The position numbers were made by a program, and so were the translations under genes. This document shows, piece after piece, positions 1 to 7,910 of a stretch of 36,676 nt of DNA. The notes under the pieces were generated by a model, which worked only from the letters and a program-made list of their open reading frames with translations, ran no database searches and was not told where the DNA came from. Every line of letters starts with the position of its first letter. Positions within the stretch are counted from its first letter, which is position 1. The DNA is from Gemmatimonadota bacterium. GTDB taxonomy: Bacteria; Gemmatimonadota; Gemmatimonadetes; Longimicrobiales; Gaopeijiaceae. The DNA is taken from contig VXLT01000052.1 of assembly GCA_009841475.1 (NCBI GenBank), forward strand, positions 1 through 36,676, read 5' to 3'.

Positions 1-474
1 CCCGATCGTCGAACCGAGATCATTCCTCACCCCGGCCACATCCTTTTCCAGGCGGGTCTCAACCTCCTCCAGCCCCGTCCCGATCCTGTCCAGATCGGTC
101 TTGAAACCCCCGATGGCCGAACCGAACTCGTTCCTCACGCCCACCAGATCCCTTTCCGAGCGACTCTCGGCCTCCTCCAGGCGGACTTCGACCTTGCCCA
201 GATCAGTCGTGACGCCTCCGATCGCCGACCCGAGATCGGTCCTCACCCCGGTCAAATCCTTGTCGAGGCGGGTCTCAACCTCCTCCAGGCTGTTTTGGAC
301 TTTCTCGAGGCGGGTGTCGGCCTCCCTCAGACCATTCGCGAAACCATCGCTCACCTCATCCAGACTCGCTTTCGTTCGTGCTCCGAGGCGACGCGGAACA
401 AAAGCTGCAATTGCAACGGCGATTGCGGCTACTACTAGCGCGGTTACGACCAAGATCTGCCATAAGAGACTCAT
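1..474 (-). CDS. Partial membrane-anchored coiled-coil repeat protein (C-terminus runs off the window)
   Basis: Reverse-strand translation from ATG at 474 is open to position 1: MSLLWQILVVTALVVAAIAVAIAAFVPRRLGARTKASLDEVSDGF...LEEVETRLDKDLTGVRTDLGSAIGGVTTDLGKVEVR LEEAESRSERDLVGVRNEFGSAIGGFKTDLDRIGTG LEEVETRLEKDVAGVRNDLGSTIG. N-terminal TM helix plus 36-aa repeats. Not in the supplied ORF list because no stop lies within the window. Confidence 0.8.
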   Translation of the reverse strand, partial: MSLLWQILVVTALVVAAIAVAIAAFVPRRLGARTKASLDEVSDGFANGLREADTRLEKVQNSLEEVETRLDKDLTGVRTDLGSAIGGVTTDLGKVEVRLEEAESRSERDLVGVRNEFGSAIGGFKTDLDRIGTGLEEVETRLEKDVAGVRNDLGSTIG

Positions 475-574
475 GGTTCACCTATCCAATGTGGCAATTC
501 GCACGGCACTTCCAATGTCAATCCTTCAGCGCTTTCGCAGCATAATAGGGTCGTTCGGCTTCGATAAGCAACCT

Positions 575-592
575 TAGCTAGATATCTAGCTA
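575..592. promoter_or_regulatory. 18-bp perfect palindrome TAGCTAGATATCTAGCTA in a divergent intergenic region
   Basis: Read directly; lies between the minus-strand gene starting at 474 and the plus-strand gene starting at 699. Confidence 0.5.
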
Positions 593-698
593 GATTTGTC
601 ACCAGGTTACGCCGCTGCTTGACTCCGGGGCTACAATCAACCCAAGACACTGCGCCGACCCGGTCGTCGGCCGAAACCACATCGAGAAGAGGACACGA

Positions 699-1593
699 AT
701 GCGATACAAGCTGCTGGGAAGAAGCGGCCTCCGCGTGTCGGAGGTCTGCCTGGGCACCATGATGATGTCGACGGAGTCGCCCAGCTCCGCCGGACCCGAG
801 GAGAGCCGCCGGATCCTGGAAGCGTTCGCGGACAAGGGCGGCAACTATGCATTCGGTCGAAGGGAGCCTGCAGCGCCTCGGCGTGGACTACATCGACCTC
901 CTCTGGATCCACTTCTGGGAGTACAGCACCGACATCGTCGACGTGATGCGCAACGTCAACGACCTCGTGCAGCAGGGCAAGGTCCTTCACTTCGGCCTGT
1001 GCAACACGCCAGCCTGGGTGGTGGCGCGCGGCCAGACCGTGGCCGAGCAGAGGGGCTGGGAGCCGATCTCGGCGCTGCAGTACCAGTACAACCTGGTCTC
1101 GAGGGATCTGGAATTCGAGATCATCCCCTGCGCCCGCGCGCTCGGAATCAGCGTGAACGCGTACTCGCCGCTGGCTGGGGGCTTTCTGACCGGCAAGTAC
1201 ACACGTGGCGACAGTACGGAGAGCCGGCGCTACGACAGCGAGTTCTGGCAGCAATTGGCCTTCCAGTTCGACGAGCGCGCGTTCGACATCGCCCGCAAGG
1301 TGGACGAGATCGCCGACCGCCTCGGAACCAGCTCGGCCGCGGTGGCCCTGGCGTGGGTGCGCGACCGCGGCGTGATCCCGATGATCGGGGCCCGGAAAGT
1401 TTCCCAGATCGAGGACAGCCTGCGATACCTGTCACTCACCTTGCCAGACGAGGACATGCAGGCGCTGACCGAGGCGAGCGCCCCGGTTCTGCCCTGGACG
1501 TACTACCTGCTACATAGCGACGAGATCCGGATACGCCAACTCGCGACTGGCGGCATGCTGGATGCGATCGATAATGAGCGGTTTCCGTTCTGA
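699..1593 (+). pseudogene. Aldo/keto reductase, disrupted by internal deletion and frameshift
   Basis: N-terminus MRYKLLGRSGLRVSEVCLGTMMMSTESPSSAGPEESRRILEAFADKGGN in one frame; SVEGSLQRLGVDYIDLLWIH...AALAWVRDRGVIPMIGARKVSQIEDSL in the next frame from 847. The segment that normally carries the DTA..Y motif and catalytic Lys is missing. Confidence 0.8.
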
Positions 1594-1600
1594 GGTGTCG

Positions 1601-1891
1601 CTACCCGATCAGCTCGATCCTCAGATTCAGGCCGAGAACGTTCGCAGCCGCGGTGAGCGTGTCGAGGCGAATGTGATCATTGTCCGGGTCGAGAATCCTG
1701 TCCAACTGGCTCCGGCTGGTGCACATCGCTCGAGCCATGGCGCTCTTGCTGATCTGCCTTCTTTCCATCGCCTGCTCCAGTTGCCAGGCCAGCACGCGCT
1801 TCACCGCACTGGCATTGGCCTCCTCCAGGGTTCCCTGCTCGGCCAGATAGTCCTCGAAGGAGGAGCCGATACGTCCCTTCTTCTTCGTCAT
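1601..1891 (-). CDS. XRE/HTH antitoxin-like protein (orphan)
   Basis: MTKKKGRIGSSFEDYLAEQGTLEEANASAVKRVLAWQLEQAMERRQISKSAMARAMCTSRSQLDRILDPDNDHIRLDTLTAAANVLGLNLRIELIG; typical helix-turn-helix antitoxin. No RelE-like partner recognised upstream. Confidence 0.75.
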   Translation of the reverse strand: MTKKKGRIGSSFEDYLAEQGTLEEANASAVKRVLAWQLEQAMERRQISKSAMARAMCTSRSQLDRILDPDNDHIRLDTLTAAANVLGLNLRIELIG

Positions 1892-2118
1892 GACGTGATC
1901 TCCCTTGCTCGTTTCCTCGCCAGGCCAGCCAAACTCCGCAGTGGCAATTCTCCACCAAGCGTACCTCATAGAGTACAGTGTACCACAGATCGTACAATCC
2001 GTCGACGGAAAAACCCATCCTCCAAGCGACCGACGGCCGGAGCACAACTCCTTCATGGCGCTGACGGTCGTCGGGTTGGGTACCCGGGCGGTGTAGGGGA
2101 GTCCACAACACCGGCGGC

Positions 2119-2667
2119 TCACCGGCCCACCCCCTCGTCGTACCGGACCGTCTCGATTTCTCCGTCAGTATTCCGTACCTGAAGCACCCGCTGATCCTCG
2201 GGGACCAACGTGTAGGGGAGCCCAAGCCGCTGGGCGGTCGCTTCAAACTGGCTTTCCGGGCTCGGGCCCATGTAGCAGGGAACAATCGGACAGCCGGGTG
2301 GCTGCAGGTGTCGGATAACAAGCATCCGAGCGTTGCTCAGCTCGCGGTCGGCGTGGGTCAGGGATCTGATGGATCCGTAACCACCGCCGGGTAGGCGACG
2401 CCCCTTCGACACGAGCTCGGCGTTGATCTCCTCTCTGGTGCGGAGCTCGAGCGGGAAGACGTCGAGTGACCTGCCCTCGCGGTACCACGTAACCCAGTCG
2501 ATATCGGGTCGCACGCCGTTCGCGAGTTCGTCGGCGAACTGGGCCGCGGTGATGTGGGTGGGTCGGCCGTCGGGGTCGACCTGGGCGAACCCGCGTTCGG
2601 TGTCTTCACATCCAAGGGTGAGCATCAACGCCGCGATCGCGGCACAGAGCGTACGAAGGTGTCTCAT
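2119..2667 (-). CDS. Hypothetical lipoprotein
   Basis: Signal peptide plus lipobox-like LTLGC near the N-terminus (MRHLRTLCAAIAALMLTLGCEDTERG); start codon overlaps the higA stop by 4 nt (ATGA, 2664-2667). Confidence 0.55.
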   Translation of the reverse strand: MRHLRTLCAAIAALMLTLGCEDTERGFAQVDPDGRPTHITAAQFADELANGVRPDIDWVTWYREGRSLDVFPLELRTREEINAELVSKGRRLPGGGYGSIRSLTHADRELSNARMLVIRHLQPPGCPIVPCYMGPSPESQFEATAQRLGLPYTLVPEDQRVLQVRNTDGEIETVRYDEGVGR

Positions 2668-2963
2668 GGGTGACCGGCCCCCGCCCGATACGCCTCGATA
2701 TCGAGTTCCCCTTCGCGACCCCGCGTGCGGGCGATATCGTAGGACGACTGCATCCGCATCAGCGTGTCCATCCTGACCCCGAACGCCTTTTCGATGCGCA
2801 GCGCCATCATCCCCGACAGGTCAGACCGGCCATTCAGAAAGGTGGAGAGCGCGGGCCGGGACACGCCAAGTACTTTCGCGGCGGCGGCCACAGTCAGACC
2901 CTGAGGCTCGATCACCTCGGTCCTCACGAATGCACCGGGGTGTGGAGGGTTCAGCATGCGCAT
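2664..2963 (-). CDS. higA: HigA family antitoxin
   Basis: MRMLNPPHPGAFVRTEVIEPQGLTVAAAAKVLGVSRPALSTFLNGRSDLSGMMALRIEKAFGVRMDTLMRMQSSYDIARTR, characteristic HigA/VapI sequence. Confidence 0.88.
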   Translation of the reverse strand: MRMLNPPHPGAFVRTEVIEPQGLTVAAAAKVLGVSRPALSTFLNGRSDLSGMMALRIEKAFGVRMDTLMRMQSSYDIARTRGREGELDIEAYRAGAGHP

Positions 2964-2978
2964 TTTTGGTGCTCCGGT

Positions 2979-3148
2979 CTAGTGGCAGTCTTCGAGCTTC
3001 AGGTCCACGATCTCGTTACCGGCGACTTAGAACGTCAGCCGCCAGTTCCGCGTTACGTGGAGACTCCAGAAGTCGACGGCGCGACCCCTCGCGGATCGTC
3101 TCTCAGGAACAGGCGGCGCAAGCCCCGGTGGGGGATGTTTCGGATCTT
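2979..3148 (-). pseudogene. higB: Degenerate HigB (RelE superfamily) toxin
   Basis: Reverse frames give IRNIPHRGLRRLFLRDDPRGV (N-terminal part), then in another frame WSLHVTRNWRLTF, an in-frame TAA, then VAGNEIVDLKLEDCH*. The middle of a normal HigB is absent. Lies directly upstream of higA. Confidence 0.75.
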
Positions 3149-3164
3149 CCCTGTATAGTGTTGC

Positions 3165-3185
3165 GTAACGCTTTACAGATGTCAA
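3165..3185 (-). promoter_or_regulatory. Possible higBA promoter/operator: TTGACA (3185-3180) and inverted repeat GTAA-N4-TTAC (3165-3176)
   Basis: Reverse strand reads TTGACATCTGTAAAGCGTTACGC just upstream of the higB remnant. No convincing -10 at 16-18 bp spacing. Confidence 0.4.
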
Positions 3186-3199
3186 GGTGTGCTCGAGGG

Positions 3200-3322
3200 A
3201 TTCCGCCTCAAGATGCCCATCGCGACCTGGGTGGCGAGAGGCCGGTCGACCTCATCGCGAGCGACAGAATGGATGAGGTTCTCGCGATCATCGATCGCCT
3301 GCAATCCGCCGCTTACGCCTGA
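3200..3322 (+). pseudogene. C-terminal remnant of a DUF2384 (Xre/MbcA/ParS) antitoxin-like gene
   Basis: Frame ending at 3322 reads DLGGERPVDLIASDRMDEVLAIIDRLQSAAYA*, like the C-terminal toxin-binding domain of Xre-RES/MbcA antitoxins. No intact N-terminus. Confidence 0.55.
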
Positions 3323-3596
3323 CTCCCTGTCACGAAGTGAGGCCGCGCGCGGGGCCCGCTCGCGTTGGAACTGGTCCGAGGGCCGTCCTTCGCGCGCGAT
3401 CTCAACTCGTCAGAAACAGACCGCTCTTGAATCGAATTGTCCGATTTACATACTATGTTCCGGCGACTCTTGACAAGATACGTCGCTTTCACGATCTTTG
3501 CATCGACCCACGCCGGTCGGCGCGACGACATGCTCACTCGGAGCCGAGCGGGCCCGGATGGCTCTGGAAGTCAGCCCGAACTAGAAAGGGCAGTTG

Positions 3597-4835
3597 ATGC
3601 CGATTACCCAGCTTGAACTCGCTCGACGGCTCCGGGCCGCGCGCAAGGCCTGCCAAATCACCCAGGCGAAGGCGGCAAGAGTTCTCGGGATTCCGCGCTC
3701 CGCCGTGTCTCAGATGGAGACGGGCCAGCGGGGTGTGTCGGGCCTGGAACTCCATCGGCTGGCGCAGCTCTATTCCCGTGATGTCGGCGATTTCCTGGAG
3801 GACCGGTTCGAAGAGGGCAATCCGGTCACGGCCATGTTCCGTGCGCATCCTGAGCTGAGGGCGAGTTCAGCCGCGACGGCGTCTCTCCGCCTCTGCGGTG
3901 AACTGAATCGTGAGGTTGCGAATCTGCACGAGTTGCTTGAGCTTGACCGCGGAATCTCGACCATCCCTGAGTACTCTCTACGCGCCCCACGAACGAAGTG
4001 GGATGCGGTTCGACAGGGCAACGCCGCAGCCGAAAAGGAGCGGCGGCGGCTCGACTTGGGCATCGCGCCACTCCCGGACGTTGCCAGCCTTCTGGGGGCA
4101 CAGGGTATCAGCACCGTTCTGGTGAGAATGGACGATGGCATTTCCGGGCTTACTCTGATCAGCGCCGATGGCAATGTCCTGGTCGCCGCAAACCGGACCC
4201 ATCACATCCTGCGCCGCCGCTTCTCGTTCGCGCACGAGTACGCCCATGTACTTCTGGATCGCGAGCTGAGGGCGATCTTGAGCCACGCCCGAGACCGGTC
4301 GAATCTGATGGAAGTGCGGGCCAACGCGTTCGCGGCTTCATTCCTCATGCCCGCCGAGGGCGTGCGAGGCTACGTCAATGCACTGTCCAAGGGACTGGGG
4401 AGCCGGACGAGGGCTGACACTTTCGATGAAGAGGCAGTAACCCGCGTTGAGGGCAGAAAGCGCGTCGATACACAGAACATCGAACTACACGATGTGGTCA
4501 GGATGGCGCACCATTTCGGAGTCAGTTGCACCGCCATGCTCTATCGGCTGAAGGGGCTTGATTTCTTGACGGAGGAGGAGCGCTCATCCCTGGCCGGGCA
4601 GGACAGCATGGGGCTCAGCAAGGCCCTCCGGGGATTCCTTGGCCTTCCCAAACTCGACGATTCCGACGGCGAGATTCGGGTCCACGCCAGGTTCGTAGCG
4701 ATGGCGATTGAGGCGTTTATGCGCGGCAAGATCACGCAGCGAAAGCTCGATGAGTTGGGAAGACTGGTTCAGATATCAGATCTCAGCCGGCGCCTACTGC
4801 AGGCCGGCATTGGGACGGCGCGGTGCCGCCCTTAG
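3597..4835 (+). CDS. XRE-type HTH regulator fused to ImmA/IrrE-family zinc metallopeptidase
   Basis: N-terminal HTH (LRAARKACQITQAKAARVLGIPRSAVSQMETGQR) and HExxH motif in RRRFSFAHEYAHVLLDRE; ATG at 3597. Confidence 0.85.
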   Translation: MPITQLELARRLRAARKACQITQAKAARVLGIPRSAVSQMETGQRGVSGLELHRLAQLYSRDVGDFLEDRFEEGNPVTAMFRAHPELRASSAATASLRLCGELNREVANLHELLELDRGISTIPEYSLRAPRTKWDAVRQGNAAAEKERRRLDLGIAPLPDVASLLGAQGISTVLVRMDDGISGLTLISADGNVLVAANRTHHILRRRFSFAHEYAHVLLDRELRAILSHARDRSNLMEVRANAFAASFLMPAEGVRGYVNALSKGLGSRTRADTFDEEAVTRVEGRKRVDTQNIELHDVVRMAHHFGVSCTAMLYRLKGLDFLTEEERSSLAGQDSMGLSKALRGFLGLPKLDDSDGEIRVHARFVAMAIEAFMRGKITQRKLDELGRLVQISDLSRRLLQAGIGTARCRP

Positions 4836-4844
4836 GCCCTTGCC

Positions 4845-4955
4845 TCAACCAGAGATAGATAGGACAGAGAGAAGGATGAGCGCGCCGAGCGCGAGCCCAA
4901 ATGCACTTCCTGCAAGGAACTTCCACCCATACCTATTCCTCCACACATGTTTCAT
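4845..4955 (-). CDS. 36-aa single-TM small protein
   Basis: MKHVWRNRYGWKFLAGSAFGLALGALILLSVLSISG; start preceded by AGGAGG with 6-nt spacing (reverse strand AAAAGGAGGATCGCCATG). Confidence 0.55.
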   Translation of the reverse strand: MKHVWRNRYGWKFLAGSAFGLALGALILLSVLSISG

Positions 4956-5093
4956 GGCGATCCTCCTTTTGTCCGCCTCGGGGGGTGGGCTTGGGAATGT
5001 GGTGAGCACCGGCCCTATGCCGACCGCATGGAAAACCGTAACCGGACAGGCGACGGGAGCGCAACCGTCAGTTGTCCAGATATGGAGCCACCG

Positions 5094-6186
5094 ATGATCG
5101 CCCCCCCTACCAGGGAAGTCACCGAACTTCTGCGGCGCGTCGACGACGCCCGCCACGCCAGGCAGGCAGAGTACGAGCGTTTTCTGACGGACCTGACACC
5201 GCGTCTGTCGGCGGCCGGCATCGCAGAGCGCAGGCGTGACCGCCATCTGGCGCACCGGTTCAACGTCTTCAGATACCTGAGCCAGGACGAACTCGGGCTG
5301 TCGCGCATCATCGCCGACCTGCTCGATCCGACCGCCGAGCACGGCCAGGGTGCGTCCTTTCTGGAAGCGATGCTGGACGCTCTGCCCGAAACGCGTGGTC
5401 GCTTCGGCACGCTGGATCGGACGGCTGCGGCCACCGGTGCGATCCGAGTGAGGACGGAGCGCCGGACCACGACGGGCAGGTTCATCGACATCACCGTGGA
5501 CATCCCCGAGGAGGGGGGTCGCTTCTGTCTGGCATTCGAGGCCAGCCCCGCCTCATCCACAAGTACCTGGCCGACAATCCGAGCCACCTGCGTGCCGCGC
5601 TGGCGGTGCATGACGCTTGGCGGCTTTTTCGGGAGGACGTGTGCCAGCGGTTCCTCGAACGCCTGCGCGTCACGGTGGAGAGTCGGCTGCGCGAGGAACC
5701 GTTCAGCGCCGATACCGACCTGCGCGTCCGGTGCCGTTACGATGGGAGGAAGAAGTACTCAAACGTCCTGTGGATCACTTCCGGCGTCTGGGGCAGGAAC
5801 GAAGACACGCCGTCCAACGAGGACGGCCGTAGCGCGATCAAGCTCCAGTCCGGGAAACGAGGCCCAAACAGCTGGTACTGGGGCGTCAGCAGCCCGACGC
5901 CCGAGAGCAGGATGACGGAACAGGAAAGGGAGTGCCGCGCCGAGCTTGTCGTCTCGCTACGCCGTCACGGACTTGCGCTGAAACACGGTGAGGAGGAGTG
6001 GTGGCTGTCGTGGGAATGGGTCCCACAGCACGGGGATTGGGATCACCTCGTACCCGAGCTACACGAAGAATGTGAGGCAGGGACCGGGCGGATCACCGAC
6101 TCTATGTCGACGGTTTGCTCCGGATTGCCGCGCACGCTATTCCGGCTATCAACGAGGTGGAGGCGGGCGAGCGGGCGGCCCATTGA
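5094..6186 (+). pseudogene. PD-(D/E)XK nuclease family protein, disrupted
   Basis: Frame 1: HRFNVFRYLSQDELGLSRIIADLLDPTAEHGQGASFLEAML...ERRTTTGRFIDITVDIPEEGGRFCLAFE. Frame 2: RLIHKYLADNPSHLRAALAVHDAWRLFREDVCQRFLERLRVTVESRL...WVPQHGDWDHLVPELHEECEAGTGRITD. Frame 3: DGLLRIAAHAIPAINEVEAGERAAH* ending at 6186. The expected ExK segment and following region are missing at the first junction. Confidence 0.75.
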
Positions 6187-6350
6187 CACGCGACACGCCC
6201 CGGAAACAGTATCGCTCCGACGCGCGACCACCGACTTCACCGCGAAGCATGCCGACGTTGAGCATGTCGAAGGTCAGCTCGGCAGTCCGCTCTCCCGCAG
6301 CGCGTCGGCCAGTTCCGGGCCAGATCGGCCGCCGAGAGGATCGCCCATTC

Positions 6351-7010
6351 TCACCGAAGTGAAGTACACTCCCTCAGCGCTTCAGACACCGGGATGCGGA
6401 GGGTCCTGATGGCGGGCTCGCCGCTGGTCTGTAGGGCGAATCGGTACTCCGACTGATAGGAAAACGACTTCGGCTTAATGAACCCGGTCCGTGAAGCCAG
6501 GTCAAAGGGCTCCTGGCCGGTGTCGAGCGTCCCGGAGATGTCCTCATAGGCGACCGGGCCGTGGGATACATGGACGACTCTATGGAACCCGGTGTCCGCA
6601 AGCGATAGCTTCTGCAGCAAGGGCTCGCCTGAGACGGGCTTGGTGTGAGTCAACTCGTCCAGCGTGATCGTGAGATCGACGCCCAGCTCCAGCGCGAAGG
6701 CATCGACATCCAGAATCTTCGTGATGGTGTCATTGTCGGGCGAGATGCGCTTCCCGAGCCTGTAGGCGTCTCGCTCGTTGGCGGGGCAGAATGCCGTGCA
6801 ATACACCCACGGATCAAGGCTGGTGGCGTATTGCGCCTCTGCCGAAAAGGAACTTGCTGAAACGTCAAACCCGGCTTTCGACAATTGCTTGGCGAAGAAG
6901 GGCGCGGCATTCAGCTTGACTCGTCCCTCCATCGGGTCATACCGGGCATCTTCAAGGTCTTCGCGCTCTCGGTATCGGGCCAGAGTCGACACCCATATCT
7001 CGTCACTCAT
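6351..7010 (-). CDS. DUF2971-like protein, possibly truncated
   Basis: MSDEIWVSTLARYREREDLEDARYDPMEGRV...FIKPKSFSYQSEYRFALQT; the KPxSxxxQxEYRF pattern resembles DUF2971-type proteins. The longer ORF to 7484 is chimeric with IS1380. Confidence 0.45.
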   Translation of the reverse strand: MSDEIWVSTLARYREREDLEDARYDPMEGRVKLNAAPFFAKQLSKAGFDVSASSFSAEAQYATSLDPWVYCTAFCPANERDAYRLGKRISPDNDTITKILDVDAFALELGVDLTITLDELTHTKPVSGEPLLQKLSLADTGFHRVVHVSHGPVAYEDISGTLDTGQEPFDLASRTGFIKPKSFSYQSEYRFALQTSGEPAIRTLRIPVSEALRECTSLR

Positions 7011-7189
7011 GCTTGGGGAATGCTCCCGCTTGGAAAACCGAACGACCGGCCGCCGGCCTCGCTCAGGGCGCAATGCACCATCGACTCGACGGATCACAAG
7101 GAGGGAGCGCTCCTGTCGCTCATCGTCGAGCACCTCGAAGCGCCGCTGCCCGGCATCAGGGGTACCGATCTCCTGGACGGCTATGCCCG

Positions 7190-7525
7190 CCCAGCCCTTC
7201 CGGCGTCCCTCGAGCCTGCCCGCCAGCAGGGCCAGCAGCGGGTCATGCCGCAGATCGTCGTGGTCGTTGAGGTCCTCGTACCCCAGGGCGATCCCCGTGA
7301 TGCGCTGCGCCACCAGCGTCCGAACCGAGTGCTCCGTGAGGCGGGGGTCGCGGTGATCCTTGAAGCACGCCGCCACCCGGTCGAAGAGTCCGACGAACCG
7401 GTCGATCTCCCGGAGCAGCAGCGCTCCGGCATCGACGTGATCGATCCGCCGTCGAACGCCGCGCTCACCGGACGGCGCCGGCACCCTTGAAATGCGAAGG
7501 AAAGCGGCTTACACTGTGTCGGCAT
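7190..7525 (-). mobile_element. IS1380-family transposase, N-terminal remnant (frameshifted)
   Basis: MPTQCKPLSFAFQGCRRRPVSAAFDGGSITS then, one frame over, AGALLLREIDRFVGLFDRVAACFKDHRDPRLTEHSVRTLVAQRITGIALGYEDLNDHDDLRHDPLLALLAGRLEGRRKG. Homology ends near 7190. Confidence 0.82.
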
Positions 7526-7546
7526 CGGTCCTCCGGTGTGGCTGCG

Positions 7547-7588
7547 GTTAAGTTATTGGTCTAACTAAACTTAACAGCCCCCGGGGGC
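7547..7588. repeat. Inverted repeat GTTAAGTT-N13-AACTTAAC (7547-7575) followed by 12-bp palindrome GCCCCCGGGGGC (7577-7588)
   Basis: Read directly; located just outside the 5' end of the IS1380 N-terminal remnant. Confidence 0.55.
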
Positions 7589-7910
7589 CGATGCCGTCCT
7601 ATGGGCTTGAGAAACCCGGACTAGGTCGTTGGCCTCCATTCTGACATTCTCGGAGGGCCGAGCCATTTAAGGTGCAGGTACGGTAGGGACTGCTCCCCGG
7701 CAGCCACCCTACGACTCGAGACCACTGGCGTCGAGACGGATGGACGGCTTTGCGCGGAGAACGTGAATGGCGATTTCCGGGAAAACCACCTATATTGGAA
7801 ATCGACTCTACTGGTGTACGGGCACGCCCGATTTTCCACCCCTTGGACAGACCCGAGGGAATTCATCGCGCATCTGCGAATGACTTCAACGAACAACGCG
7901 ACGACAGACC

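Noticed and set aside
101-577. 158-aa plus-strand ORF with repeats
   Set aside because: The repeats arise from the antisense coiled-coil gene, which has a proper TM start at 474.
3427-3475. Promoter-like TTGAAT-N18-TACTAT and a nearby TTGACA upstream of the XRE-ImmA gene
   Set aside because: Plausible hexamers but far from the start at 3597, and no supporting operator; too weak to list as a feature.
6351-7484. 377-aa ORF as a single gene
   Set aside because: Chimeric: the N-terminus is IS1380 transposase sequence, the C-terminus a DUF2971-like protein; an accidental open frame is more likely.
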